From Globodera rostochiensis (Eukaryota > Nematoda > Chromadorea > Rhabditida > Heteroderidae), in the NCBI GenBank assembly GCA_018350325.1, contig JAEVLN010000027.1, positions 496,001-560,000 of the forward strand: a DNA stretch of 64,000 bases, in the 5' to 3' direction. The notes beneath the pieces are model-generated. The model was given only the letters and a program-made list of their open reading frames with translations, was not told where the DNA came from and searched no databases. Position numbers and translations under genes: made by a program. The first letter of the stretch is position 1. Each line of letters begins with the position of its first letter. Shown here piece by piece: positions 37,101 to 49,999 of the stretch.

Positions 37101-40100
37101 GTTCGAACACTAATTTGAAACTAGAAAAGCTTCGGTCGCATAATTTCGTCAGAAAAAAGTTTTCGCTGTTATGGGAAGCCAGCCGAAGGGAAAAAAGTCC
37201 GATTTAGAATCTGTTCCCAACGACACAATGCCAAACTCGCCTGCGTCATGCATTATCATGTGCCGTACAAAGTCGCGCATGCGAACCAGCGAGTCGCGTT
37301 TGTGGGTGGGCGGCACACAAAACGTCATCAGACAAAAGGGACATAACACAACGTGGGTGCCGACATGTTTGTTACAAAAGTGTTGCAGAAGTGCACCGCG
37401 ATTGGAAGTCCTTAAGGTATGTGCGAGTTTTAGATCAAGTTGGGATTAGTTTAGGAGAGTCTCAATCTTATAAAATTTAAATGTCCTTATTTTATTTTAT
37501 GTGTCCTTTTGGAGGATCTCAATCTTATGAAATTTAAATGTCATTATTTATAAAATTTGTCCTTATTTCAGGCCTTTGTCCTTATCTTGTCCTTATTTCG
37601 AATTTTGATTATTCTGATTCTTCTAATGAAAATTACGCGGCGCCTATAGGCACCGGCGATGAACAGTTGAAACAAAAATATGTCAGAATTCTATTAGTAA
37701 ATTCTTTCTAAATTTATTCTCGGCAGGATGACATTTCATATACTAAGCAAAAAACGACATTTCATATACTAACCCAAAAACGACACTTCATATACGCGAC
37801 ATTTCATCTTTTTCTAAGATTAAATAATCATTTTTTGCTTCGTATATGAGATTCGACGTGTATGAAATGTCGCGTATATGAAGTGTCGTGTATATGAAAT
37901 GTCGGCGCCCCTTATTCTCTCCCAACCCGAATTGTTGAGAAAAATTGTTGTTGGTGAGAAATATGATCAGTAATTTCTACACAACAACTCACATGCGAGG
38001 CAAACCACGGACTGGATGCATCGTGGGTTCGAGTCCCATCCGGGGTTACCATTTTGCCTATCTTTAATCACAAAACAGTACACGGTCCGGGGCCAATTTT
38101 GGATTTTTTAGCACCTTAAAATCTCAGCCTTAGATATTGATCGTTCCTCTATTCCCATTTTATTGCACCTGAATTGGCATTTGCCACCGCCGAAGCGGCA
38201 CCCGTACGGCAGGGCCAACTGGCGCTTGTTCGGCAGTGCATGCGCAACAATGTGATGCTGCATATTCTTCGTGTCAATCACCTGCTCGCAGATGTTGCAG
38301 ACGTGCAGTTCGGGTTTGCTGTCCAATAGTGGGCGCTTGCCACGCTTGTGCACACCTGTGATCAGAGCAAGTTGGTTTACTATTCCGGCGTTAATTTTGT
38401 GGTATTTAAATGTTCCAAACAGAATATGTTAGAATAACAAACATGTTCCAGATGGAAATTTTCTCGAAAAATCAATTTTAGGGGTCAAATTCGGCGGTTC
38501 CAATAGGCGCCGTCGAAAAAATTTTGAAATTTTGACTCGATTTGTTAAGAGTTAATGTATCAAATGAAGAATTTGATGGATGATCGAAGATTCCACCCCT
38601 TTTCCCACAGATTGTACCCCCCAGGCTTGGCCCAACAATTTATAAAAGCCGAAGAGAGAGATACAAAACGCCCACTCCCGAGGGGCCATCTCGGGTGAGG
38701 ATTTGGCGTGTGAGTGGGCCGGGCCTGCGGCGGTCTGATACGTTCCCCATGTCACTCTTTACCTTATGCCATTCATTTCTTGGTGGCCGGAAAATGCGTC
38801 CGTGATTATTAAAAATCGAGAAAAAAGTGTTTTTTATCGGATTTAGGGGCGTAGACTACAATTCTAACATCTATTTCTACCGATTTCGAACCTCGAACCA
38901 AATTCGAACAATTTTCAAAAATTCCAAATTTTACAAAAATCCATTTTGGTCTCAAATCATTCAAAAGTATGAATTCGATTATTATTACTTTCGTTGTAAA
39001 GTCTCGATTATTACTTTCGTTGTAAAGTCTCTTGAGTCGCACCCAAACCAACACTTCCCGAATCTCCTGACGTCTTAGGCTAAGCCTAAGCTAGGTTTAA
39101 GCTATGCTTAGGCTTAGCTTCAGTACTGGATAGAATCGGCAATCGTGAGTTGGCTTCAAACTTAATTTTTTGGAAAATTTTGAATTTTCGAGCAGATGTT
39201 CGAATTTTAGTCAGGGGCTCGGAATTGGTTGTAACAGTGGTCAAAATCGGATTCTTCGACCCCAAAAACCTCCAGAAACATGTTTTGCATGACATTTAAT
39301 AATCACTGACGCATTTTCCGGGAGCCCATTTCTTGACTTCAACATTTTGGAACCAATAGGGAGAGGAATGTGAAGAAATTTTAGTTTTACGTGCTGATAT
39401 TTTGTCGCCTAATTCTCCGATATTTTCTGCGGGCACCCATACCAGGAACAGATTATTTGTTAGTTCTTTTAATTCGAAAAAACGGACGATGGTAATGCAG
39501 CCTAGCTCTGTAGGGAGTCGGCTGTTCCAATAAGCATTCCGGACACGTGTGCAGTCTGCTCACATCGGTTCGTTGATCATCCGCTTTAGCCTCGTCCTCA
39601 GCGCCGTTGTGTTCAGCCAACAGAATTTGAAGATTACTGCATTGTTCCTCGTTTTCGGCCGGTTTCTGCTGTGCAACATGGGCCCATATGTGGTACATGA
39701 ACAGCACATTGTTCTTCAGCCGTTTGTTGCAGCTTTGGAAGGTACACTAAAACCAATCCAATTTTTTGTGCTAGCATCGGAAGTATGCTTCTTTTTTAAC
39801 AATACGGTGAATAAGGAGATTAAGATCTCGCCGGGATTTACGGGATCCCAGCCCCGTATCGGCTTTTTTAGGCTACTGTAATTTATTCAAAAGAAAACTG
39901 AAGACATGGAAAGGTAATCTGCGTCGCTGCCACGACGAGAGAAAGCAATTCGTGTTTTAGTACAAAATCGTCTGCACAAGGACTCATTTTGCGGGGAATA
40001 TGAACGGGTCATCATTGAATGACGCAAAAAACTGCATTGAAGAGTAAATTTGGCGTGATGGGTAAAAAAGCGGTTCTTGTCCGCTCCAGTAACAAGCATT

Positions 40101-43100
40101 GCTAGCAATTTCTGTTATTACAACAGTACATATAGGGAAAAAGGTGCGGCCTATTATCGTAAAAGGCAGCCAGGACGGACATCCATTTGGACCAAATAAA
40201 GGGGAGGAGAGTGGGCCCAACGCGCCACTTTTGAGCTGGCCGTTGGCCCGGGCACTAACTGTACATATTTTCAATCATTTATAAAGCATACTCTCCTATG
40301 TACAGGTCTCCTTTTCTCATCCCGAACTGTACACTTTTAACTCTTTAACGTTTCAATAGGCCTTCCGTTTTATAATAATAACCGAAAATATTCTACCAGC
40401 AACAAACAAGCTGAAGAGAGCAAGGGTCGAAAATGACACACGCACACGGAGGAGTTGAAGAAAAACATCGCAAAGATTCTCGCCCAACTCCAAGACGACC
40501 TGAGGGCTAAAATCCCAGTTCTGTGGATGGATTGTGGACTGGCCCTGAAGGCCTTTGGAAGAAGCCGGGCCCAAAGCACTAAATGCGGGTGGACTATTTA
40601 CTGTAACAGCTGAAACGCGAGTGGAAAGGACAACATGCGCCGCAGAACTGTCAATGTTTTGAGTTGTCGGCTTCGGCAGATGGGGGATCATGGAGGACGC
40701 GGTGGTAGCTTTGGACGTAGGAACGATGGCGGCGGTCGTGTGATCTATGGACAAAGGCGCATGGATCTTTGCCAATGAGCGGGCCCATCGCTACGGACGC
40801 TATAAAACATGATCGGGCAGACGGTGTGGCATGCGGACTTTCTCGAAGGCCGAGGAATGCTGGATCCGCAATTCATTTCTTTTCCAATTTGGATGTCCAA
40901 TTTTTTATACTCATCAATTCCTTTTTGCTTAGCATTTCCTTTTATGTGATAAATAAGTAAAAGTGAGACACAAGATTTTGCTCTTACTATTAGTGAGAAA
41001 CTCAGACACACGCCGCACCCTTTAAAAGGGTAGCCGTAAGCTCTCAAACGCAAGGAATAATAATGCCGTACTTTGGGGATTAGCTCGACTTTTTGGTGAC
41101 TACGATTTGCACACCTATAGACTACAAACCATTGAATACTTCCAGAGACAATTTTTACTAATTTGTAAGGTCAAACCCAATTTCTTAGTAAAAAATGCTT
41201 AAGCACCTGAAATTGTCCCGTAAATTCCTCCTCAATGACGCCAAATCCTGCTTGTATTCGTTTGTTGCTTGCTTCAATGTAGCTATTGCAGAATCTAAAA
41301 ATAATAATAAATTAAAAAATTTCATTATTTGTTTTTCAGTTACCGCGACATCACTTCCGATGCCATTCTTTTGCCATTGACGTAACGTTCGGATGTCCCG
41401 ATGTGGTTGTTGCTTGGTATGTTTAGTGTGCCATGCTGTGATGAAATGTCAATTCGCGCTCTTTTGTTCGTATGCTTAAAAATTTGCTGATACATATTCT
41501 TAAAAAGTTAATTATTTTCGAAAATTGCATTTATTAAGGTATTAGAATTTCAAAACAATTGAAAAAAAATTATATCAGGATAAGATTTAATAACAAGATT
41601 TTAGAATTGAATTTAAATATTTAACAAATAATCGAAGCAAACATTTTTGCAAATAATATTCCAGTTAACAACAAGAGAAAAGATAATAAATTTAAATTCT
41701 AAAACAATAAAATATACCCGTGTTATGATTTGAAAACATAATTATTAAAGCGCAACAAATTTGTTAAAGAATTAAATCGGAAGCAATTTACTTTACACTT
41801 GAACTCGATTTTTCAACTGAGATTGAGATAAGAAAGATTTCATGATTCGATAAAAATATTTGCTGATAGAACAAAAGATATTTTAAAATAAAAGCGTATC
41901 AATAGAAAACTAATTTGGTTATTAGAAGGGCCCGAATCGTATGCACCAAAATGGCCAAAATATTGCTCATATATACGCGGCAAAAATGAATTATTTCTCA
42001 CAAGCAGCCAGAAATCTATTTTTTTTGGGAGTGTTTTTTTCAAATTTTGGTCAAAAATGACAAAAAAAATTGGCAAATTATTCTTGAAATATGCAAAAAA
42101 GCACCGCCGATATGCAAAAAAATTGCAAGAATCCTAAAATGCAATTTTAAACTTGACCAAAAACTCAAATTAACACGAAAAGGCTACTTTTTGGCCGTCG
42201 AAGCATATGAGCAAACAAAATATATTCAAAATGTATATAATTCGGGCCCTAGTTTTAGTGAAACAAGCTAATCGTGCACGTATTCGAACAGCTGTCGAAA
42301 TTCTGGCTAAAAATCTGATGATCATCGGATCAACAATGTTGAAGCCTCTACGAAAATTGGTGAAAATTCTCATTCACTTGCACAATAAAGTGATATGTAT
42401 AGCAAATTTAGAGCAGCCGACGCTGATGAGAATATCTGAATATGAGAACAATCATAAAAGGGCGCTGAATGAAGATTAACTCCGTCGAAACAGTTAATCC
42501 AAAAATGCATCACCAGTGGACCTGATTTTTGATGAACGTGAAAGCATTTCGTCAACCATTCATTAAAATCTGAACAATTAAATGATAATGATTAGAACAT
42601 CGAAAATTAGAAGATGAATTCAATTAGACAATTTTGGCTCTACGAGCAGCAACGAGTGATTGCTGACGGAAAAACGAAAAGTTGCTTTTTAAAATTTTGG
42701 TGATTACTTACCGGTTCAATTATAATGAAGGATCACCGTTAAATCGACAAAATCGAAATCTTTTAAAAGCTAGGTTTCAAAATCGTTCTAGTGGGTCGTA
42801 GAATCCTATCAGACCCTGGTTGATCAATTTCGTACCCCGAATTTGATTTTTTGTTTCAAAATCGTTGAAAATGTACGATATAACAAAGGGAAAACATTAA
42901 ATTCAACTAACATTGACAAGAATGAATCAATCAGAAATATGTTGCCACAGTCAAATTCGTTGTCCGGGGTGGACAGAAATCCGTAGAAACTGGGCAAATG
43001 AAGACTTCAGATTTGTTCATGTTCAAAGGCCATTTGGAAGGAATTCAGAAGCAAGAAAATGACCGGAAAACGACAAATTTTGCTGACAGCCGATGGAAAA

Positions 43101-46100
43101 AAGGCCGAATTCGCGAGAGAATAACAAAAGAACGAATGCCATCCAAGGGAGGCCAAAAAGGACAAATTCAATGGGCAAATGGCAGCGTTTGAATTGATGC
43201 AACAATCCAATGGAAAGATGGCCGATATCGTTGCATTTTTGACGATTTTGAGACTAATCGATTTTTAAAAAATTGTTCAAATTCTATGACCACAAAAACC
43301 AAAAATAGGTAAGCATGCGTATTTAGCCAAAACAAAACTGCAAAAAAAGAATTCCAAAAATAGCAGCCCTATTGTAATAAACTCATGAAAATTAGCATGT
43401 TCTTTTCACGTAATGACAAATATAAAAATAGTAGCAATGAAAGAAATTTTTTTGCTGTGGTTTTTTTAATTTTTTAAAAATAATCAATATTAAGATAAAA
43501 ATAAATACAATAATAATCTGGGCATAATTAGGGCCGGGATTTATAGTTGCTAATAACTCCAAATAGTTAGGTTTTTACTTGCTTTAAGTCCACAATAGTT
43601 TCTAAAAAGTTCCAAAATTAGGGGTTTATTCAGAGCTTTCAGAAAAAATCCGGGCCCTAATAATAATAATGACTTTTTTAATTAAAAAATTGTTGTAAAT
43701 TTACCGTAGTTCGTGATGGAGGGCCATTATATTGGGCACGCCATTCGGGGACTGGTCGTTTCAGGCCTTGGACCTAAAATACGGCATTGAATGGATAAAA
43801 CAACGGTGAGAGATATTATTACTCCAACCGAAATCTTGTTTTTAAATGAAGCAGGAAATCCATTTTCGTTGCGGACAGTCGAAGTTTTGGCCTTTTGCTC
43901 GAGTTGTAAGTGAACTTTATGCTGCTGCTGGAAGAACATAATCAACTGATCCTTCACTGTCAGTGGCCGTTGTGACGGAGTTGGAGGCAGCTGATGGGGA
44001 GGTACGAGGCTGCGCTGAAAAAATACATTTGCACGTCCCGTGAATTTCAAAAATGTCCTTCTCGGAATCGGAACCGGGACATCACTGATCTCGACGAGCT
44101 AAGCACGAAAAAAATAGGTTGCAAAGTGTGAAAATGTCTTTTTAGAAAACCATTTGAGTACTGGCTGAGTCCCAGCCCAGAATATACAATTGGTCCAAGA
44201 AATGTGTTTTAAATAGTTTTGAGCAATTAAAATTTAAAAAACAACTTCTAATTAACACCGACGCCGAATAGACGTTAGGCTAAGGCCTAAGCCACCCTGG
44301 CTTGGGTTCGTTAGGCTTATATAAATAAACAATGGCGATCTGTCACTAAATCAAATCGGATCAAGTAAGACCAGGGCTGCCAAATCTGAGGTTTTAGCCT
44401 CATTTTGTGGCTTTTTGATTGTCCGATGAGGCTAAATTTTTAAAATGAGGTTTAGCCTCATTTTGTGGCTTTTTTGAGTTTGATGAGGTTTTTTGTGGCT
44501 TTTTAGAAATTTCACTGATAAATGGTAAATTTCTATTAAATTTTGAATATTTGGCGTAATGTTTTTCCATTTTTTCTGTGTATTTTCATTTTTAATGAAA
44601 AAGCATGTTCCGGTTTGAAATAATTGGGAATTTTCTTAATAAAAAACCTCATTTTCAATTTTTTTTAAAGCAAAAAAGCATCTATCTTCTGCAAATTTAT
44701 TTGCAATCTCTTAACAAATCGAGTCAAAAATGCGAAAAATTTTCTCGGCGGCGCCTATCGGCACCGCCGACCCTCCCCCCCCCCCCCCCCCCACTAAAAA
44801 AGTATTTGGGAAAACCGCGCGCAAAAAAAAACATGATTTTAGCAAAATGAGGTTTTTTGGTCATAAATGAGGCTTTTTCGCCTGCCAAATGAGGCTTTTG
44901 AACATTTTCAATTGGCAGCCCTGAGTAAGACCCATCAAAAATTGAATTTTGTTGCTCAGTGACGCCATCTTTAAGGGTGTATTTTTAATCAAAAAATCCA
45001 GGTTCGTGAACCGGACTTGGAGAAGGTGCTTGGACACGATTTCCCTGGATAAAGTCAGGAAAAATCCAGGTCCAGGAAAAACTAGGGTCACTGAAGCTCC
45101 ACTGGACCTGGACTCTGAGTACAGAAACCTGTACCCAGGCTCAAGAGTTTTTTACGAATTTTGTCCGTCCACCAATCCGAGACCCCATATTTTCCCGACC
45201 CGCTGCATCGCTACTGTAAGCCATTAAATTGCATGAATTTTAACCCACACTGGTAGTCATCAACTTTTTCATGTCCAGCGGGCGTTCGTTGATGATCGAG
45301 AGCGAGACACTGCCACCAGTCGGTTGCGGCATGAATTGTTGCTGCTTGGCCATTTGCATTTCATTGTTGGCTCTGTCCAGGTATAGAATTTAGAATGCAT
45401 TTAGACCTCAAAAGCTAAGTTATTGGGCAATTCTCAAAAAAGAATGGCTAAAAAAATCAAATTTTCAGCTTTACTGGCCACAACTTTTTTGAGCTTTGTC
45501 CAATTGCTTGGCATTTTGCTTGTTGATAGCTTTTACTAATTGCAAGCCTTCAAAAATCTTTAATTTAGTTGACTTGGAAAAGTGAGTTTTCGGGCGTAGA
45601 GTAGAAAAACAGTGGAATGGCTCGGGTTAAGAAACTCATTAAAATTTACTAAACATGAATTTCATCAAATTGATCTGGCATTAGAGGCATAGAAAAATTG
45701 AAGAATACTTGTACCTCACCAAATCCCATAAATTATAGATCAAGCGACTGCACGCTAAGCCTAACACACGAATCCATAAAAATTTTTTGGCGGAAACCAC
45801 TTTGAAGCGAGTTATGTATGAGCCCGGGACTGAAGTGTCATTTCCAGAGGGGACTCAGTTTCCACTGATTACCAGGGATGGTACTTTTAGGTAAATACTT
45901 ATTTTTTCTGCGAGCTTGGCACGCTGAGTTAAGCACGAAAAACACATTTTTAGCGCAGTCTGAGGCTCCTAGATGGACTTTATAATAACTATTTTTACCT
46001 ATTTCGGCTTTTTTCTACCTATTACCTAGGTACCTATTTTTCTACCTATTTCGACCTTTTTGTTACCTATTTTCAGGTTTTTGAAATTTTTTAATATAAT

Positions 46101-47239
46101 TCGGCTGAAAATGCAAAAAAAAGCCAAAATATGCGCCAAAAAACCAAAAAATGGCAATTTCGGTAGTTTTAAGCGCCAGGTCAACTTTTCAGCGCCGCAT
46201 TTGTTTCCTTATTTTTTTATGCGAGTTTTATGGATTTTTTTCGAAAAAGGCTATCGTTAAATATGAATTATTTTTTAAAACAGTCAGAAATCGATGAAAA
46301 ATGCCAAAATATGCTCGAAACCCCAAAATATGCTTTTATTTATAATCCCTTTTTTTGTTTGGTGTTTAAAAATTTTCGGTAAAAATTTTTTACTTACCTA
46401 TTTTTGTACCTATTTCACGGTTTTTGTACCTATTTAGTACCTATTTTGGCATTTTTTCTCACCTATTTAGGTACCTATTTTCCAATTTTTCTTACCTAAA
46501 AGTACCATCCCTGCTGATTACAAAATGGGAAAAATCACTCATATAGGCTTCAAATTACGAATTTGTCGATAGAAGAGAATTTAAAGCGGTTTTTGAACCG
46601 GTTTAAATTTTTTTAAATTAAGGAGAAAAGGACTTATTTGTAAGTAAAACAAAGCCCGATAGGTCTTAATTTTCAAAATATTAAACCGATTCAAAAAGCG
46701 CTTTAAATTTTCAATTTAATTTTCTATTGACAAATTAATTTTTGAAAACCTACAGTATTCATTCTTTTAATTCCACATGTGGAATTATTTTTCAACTTCC
46801 TCAGAAAGGGCGGAATTATTAGAGTGTGTGGAATTAAATAAGTGAATAAATACGGTATATGAGTGATTTTGCCCATTTTGTAATCAGTGGACAACTGAGT
46901 CCCATCTGGAAAAGACACTTCAGTCCCGGGCTCATAACTCGCTTCAAAGTGGTTTCCGTCAAAAAAATTTTACCGATTCGTGCGTTAGGCTTAGAATGGA
47001 GTCGATTGATATATAATTTATGGGATTTGTGAGGTACAAGTATTCTTCAAATGTGACAACTGTTAAATCGTTTTTAAAGACCTTTTCAGACGGTCCCGTA
47101 TCTGCTGTCTTAGCTGCGAATGCGGATACTGGCTGATGTTGATGTTGTTGCGCTGCGACAAATGTTGCTCATCATTGCCATTCTCGCCTCCATCATCATC
47201 GCTCAAAGTGATCACTTCGCAATGATTGTTGGGAAGCAT
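34110..47239 (-). CDS. Multi-exon C2H2 zinc-finger protein
   Basis: Exons with matching phases: 47082-47239, 45249-45372, 43829-44098, 43705-43773, 40500-40766, 39488-39746, 38169-38355, 37241-37410, 35971-36102, 35582-35715, 35085-35328, 34852-35028, 34422-34747 and 34110-34164; about 857 residues. The junction between 35582 and 35328 is unresolved. The N-terminal half is Q-, S- and T-rich without fingers. Fingers include CTFQSCNKRLKNN...H, HTCPECLLEQ...HYHR, VCNICEQVIDTKNMQHHIVAH, CRFGGGKCQFRTSNRG...H, LCPFCLMTFC...VRHMIMH, HCGHCVIKVAI...H and CAQCAFGSVSVQALAEHIAAVH. Several are split by introns. The C-terminal part is acidic and helical (EFLPLVRANELSQREIQ) and ends SHYELEH. Probably a nuclear DNA- or chromatin-binding regulator; orthologue not named. 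Exon 37241-37410 seems to use a GC donor. Large introns hold transposons. The most N-terminal coding exon may lie further upstream. Confidence 0.7.
35447..35531. repeat. Short decayed hAT-like MITE
   Basis: An 85-bp sequence with ends TAAGGCTGGAATATG and the inverted CATATAAATCCCAGCCCTAA. No target duplication remains. It sits in a zinc-finger gene intron next to the unresolved exon junction. Confidence 0.55.
37721..37910. repeat. Fold-back element with CGACATTTCATATAC units
   Basis: The left end has four copies of CGACATTTCATATAC-like units and the right end four inverted ones. Flanks TTTATTCT and CTTATTCT match in 7 of 8 bases. It lies in an intron of the zinc-finger gene. Confidence 0.7.
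37990..38050 (+). other. tRNA-like fragment (B box)
   Basis: GTGGGTTCGAGTCCCATCC is a good T-arm/B-box, followed by GGGGTTACCA. The 5' half does not form a recognisable D-arm or acceptor stem, so this is a tRNA 3'-half or tRNA-derived repeat, not a complete tRNA gene. Confidence 0.4.
41927..42252. repeat. hAT-like MITE with AGGGCCCGAAT ends
   Basis: The left end AGGGCCCGAATCGTATGC is mirrored by ATATAATTCGGGCCCTA. The flanks resemble each other only weakly. It lies in the large zinc-finger gene intron. Reading frames crossing it are not supported. Confidence 0.55.
43529..43659. mobile_element. 131-bp hAT-like MITE
   Basis: Ends TAGGGCCGGGATTT and AAATCCGGGCCCTA are nearly perfect inverted copies. 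Flanks GGCATAAT and ATAATAAT match only in part. It lies in a zinc-finger gene intron. Confidence 0.6.
44372..44923. mobile_element. hAT-like MITE, TSD AGTAAGAC
   Basis: Ends CAGGGCTGCCAAATCTGAGG and the inverted CAGGGCTGCCAATTGAAAA, flanked exactly by AGTAAGAC (44364-44371, 44924-44931). GATGAGGTTTTTTGTGGC-type subterminal repeats occur near both ends. It contains one GGCGGCGCC palindromic core (44745-44770) with a long C run. Confidence 0.9.
45700..47045. mobile_element. Composite inverted-repeat element, relative of 27668-29409
   Basis: The left arm (about 45710-45880) and right arm (about 46860-47035) are inverted copies (TTGTACCTCACCAAATCCCATA; GAGCCCGGGACTGAAGTGTC). It holds a nested MITE (45873-46513) and an AATTTAAAGCGGTTTTTGAA inverted repeat (46568-46715). 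It fills the first known intron of the zinc-finger gene. Confidence 0.7.
45873..46513. mobile_element. Nested hAT-like MITE, TSD CTGATTAC
   Basis: A 641-bp element with ends CAGGGATGGTACTTTTAGGT and the inverted copy, flanked exactly by CTGATTAC (45865-45872, 46514-46521). The subterminal regions repeat TACCTATTTT-like units. It is inserted within an arm of the larger inverted-repeat element. Confidence 0.92.
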
Positions 47240-49332
47240 AAATGTTCTTTAAATTGGTGTAAAGGACAATTACTTTTTCAAAATTGCATATGTTAGGATT
47301 ATTCTAATAATAGTGGCAAAAGGCAAATTTGAATTATCCTAATATTTCAAATAATAAGCCGACATGGCTACCGGACTGAATCCCCCCACGATGGCTGATT
47401 TAGTCCCGTACTGAATCTAAGATTAAACCTAACTTAGGCCTAAGCCACCCTGGCTTGGGATCCGTTAGGCCTAAGCTTAAGCTTAGCTTAGACCAAGCTT
47501 AGGTTTAGCCTAACGTTGAGGGGATTCGTGAAGTTTTGGCTGTGGGGGGATTCAGACGGGGGGGGGGGGGGGGGATTCTGACCGGAAGCGGCCGACATAT
47601 CGACCCGGGTTTCGTATTGTTCAACCCCCTCCAAAGGGGTCTACTATTTACAGGGGAGCTAGTATGTAGGGAAGACGTGTAAGCGCATTCAGACACACTA
47701 TTTTAATGCCCACCAAATGTAAAGAAATGCCCACAATCCTCCATCATTTTTCTCCTACTACTTCTCTCTTCTTACATAGAAAGCATCTTTTTCTACCCAA
47801 AAAATCGATATTCGGCGGGGTGGTGGTATACACCGCGAACAGAGAGAGAGGAGAGAGAAAAAGAGAGAGAGGGCGAGCTCAGTTTTCAATTCTAATCCGA
47901 ACATTTCTGAGCAGAAGACTGTGTAATGATGAGCTCGCATATTAACAGAATCCGTATAGGTAGTCTCTCTCAACCGCCGCCGCAGCCTCCGACCGGTTCT
48001 ACGGCGATAAGTGTGCTGTCTGGTGTTCATTTTGTGTTAGTGTGTGTGTGCGCCTGTCGCCCCCGCTGAATATCGATTTTTTCAGCTGCTTGGAAGGAAA
48101 CAGTGCTTTTGCTGTGTAGGGGAAGGTAGAGAGAGGAAAGGAAAAAAGGGGTCGCCCGTGAAACATTTCTTTCCATTTTATGTGGATGCTGGGTGAGTGA
48201 ATACAGATCGATAAATTGGGAAAAAGTCAAGAATATTGCCATCCGACGTTTGGCTTATTTTATATATCACTCGGCTCTTTTCGACGAGAGAAATTGAATG
48301 GTATTAAAATTTAGGCTGCGGCAACAACTAGGTATGTATGTGCCGAGTTATTGAGGTTTAAAATTCGTGAAAAAAGACAAAAATGTTGAATTAAATTTTA
48401 TGTTTACTTGTGGTTTAATCTCAACAAGGGGAAAATATGGATCATATGGCCCAGAGGCAAAACGGAACAAATTATATATCATTCGACTTCTCTCGGGCTG
48501 TAATATAAGAATCCGGAAAAAAATTTTGCGGCAACCATTCCCCGAAGAGTTACAGACCCGGGACTGAAGTGTCTTTTGACTGGGGACTCAGTTAACCACC
48601 GATTAAAAATTGCAAAATCACTAAAGTTTAGTATCATTCGAAAGCCCTCAACGAGTCAAATCGATCTAGATGTGAACGGACACGATCAGACGTCATTTGG
48701 ATGCCGGCCGACTGAGTCCCAGTGTAAAAGGGACATTTTAGTACCATCAAGAAACACAGGCGATTGACCGAATGCTACCTAGTGGGCGCATGGGGAAGTC
48801 AAAGGTGGGTGTGTGAAAAGCTATTTTCATCAACGGCTACTCGGCCGCCATATTTTCCTTAACAAAAATGCAAAAAAAGGGAAATACAAATGGATTTTTC
48901 AACCATTGGGTACGAAAACCCGAAAACTTCGGGTCGGTTAACCGAAACTTTCGGTTTTGTTTTGAGCGAGGGGTTCGAACTAGAGCGTGGCAAATTAAAT
49001 TTGCGTATCCTGTTGCAGGGTTGGAATTCAAAATTTTTTGCAGGACCGGATCTCGCAGGATGAAATCCAAGGCTAGATACTGTGGTCGGTCTCGGGTAAA
49101 ACACAAAATTTGACCCCTAAAATTGATTTTGGAGAAAAATTTTTTTGAGCGTGCTTGATTTCGCCCCATTTTCTGTTATGTCCTTTCGCTATTCGCCATA
49201 ACAACAAATAAAGGATTTTGTACCACTTTAATAAAAAAGACACGCAAAATTCTATGATTTTACCATCATTTTCCCAATATCAAAAAAGAAGTAATTGCCC
49301 GAGAAAAAAAAATTCAATTTATGAGTGATAAC
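47240..49332. other. Gene-free interval
   Basis: No gene is supported apart from possible upstream exons of the zinc-finger gene. It holds TTAGGC-like palindromic sequence (47410-47520), a long G run (47560-47573), a GAGAGA-rich stretch (47840-47880) and a fragment of the composite inverted-repeat family (48545-48625). Confidence 0.4.
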
Positions 49333-49867
49333 TAGGGCCGCGAATTATATGGATAAAAAATCTCGAAATATGGCCATAAAATATGGATCAAAAATTGCAA
49401 AATATGGACATGGACAAAACTTTCAAAATATGGACGAAATATGGAGAAAATTTTTTTTCAAATATAGCAAAAAATGGGCAAGATTTTCCTAATAGAAGTA
49501 ATAAGAGCAATAAAAATGTTTATATGTAAATTAATGGCATTTCAGAGAAAATTTTTGAAAATATGCAGAAGTCATTTTTTTGGTGGCAAAAATTTTTTGT
49601 CGCGAAGTGAATTTTTAGGGGTGCATTTTTTGAAAAAGTCGATCTTTAGGGGTGTATTTTTCGTTTTTATTGCATTTTTGTTAAGGAATTTTTGAAAAAA
49701 CGGCGAAATATGGAAAAAAATATGGAATATGGAGCGAAATATGGAAAATATGGATTATAAAATGGTCTCTAGAAGCTCAACCAAAGCTAAAAGCATCATT
49801 TATGGTATTTATACGCTGTTCCGAGTGCGCACAAAAAATATGGATTTCCATATAAATCGCGGCCCTG
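49333..49867. mobile_element. hAT-like MITE, TSD GTGATAAC
   Basis: The left end is TAGGGCCGCGAATTATATGG and the inverted right end CAGGGCCGCGATTTATATGG. Flanks GTGATAAC are exact (49325-49332, 49868-49875). ATATGGA-rich subterminal repeats. The downstream TSD is followed at once by TAGGGCTGGGAT, the end of another element. Confidence 0.92.
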
Positions 49868-49999
49868 GTGATAACTAGGGCTGGGATCGCTATGCATCAA
49901 AAAAGGTCAAATTGCAAATAAGGCCAATGATAAAAATGCCAGGAGGAGAAAGTGTAAAGGGAGCAAAAATATTGTTTTTTCAATTGTGTGGGTGTGTAT

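Noticed and set aside
40430..40610. Coiled-coil-like plus-strand frame (EELKKNIAKILAQLQDD)
   Set aside because: The minus-strand exon 40500-40766 fits the zinc-finger gene in phase on both sides, so the plus frame is more likely its shadow.
42207..42479. 90-codon plus-strand frame
   Set aside because: It starts inside a MITE and lies in a large intron of the minus-strand zinc-finger gene; no splice support or recognised motif.
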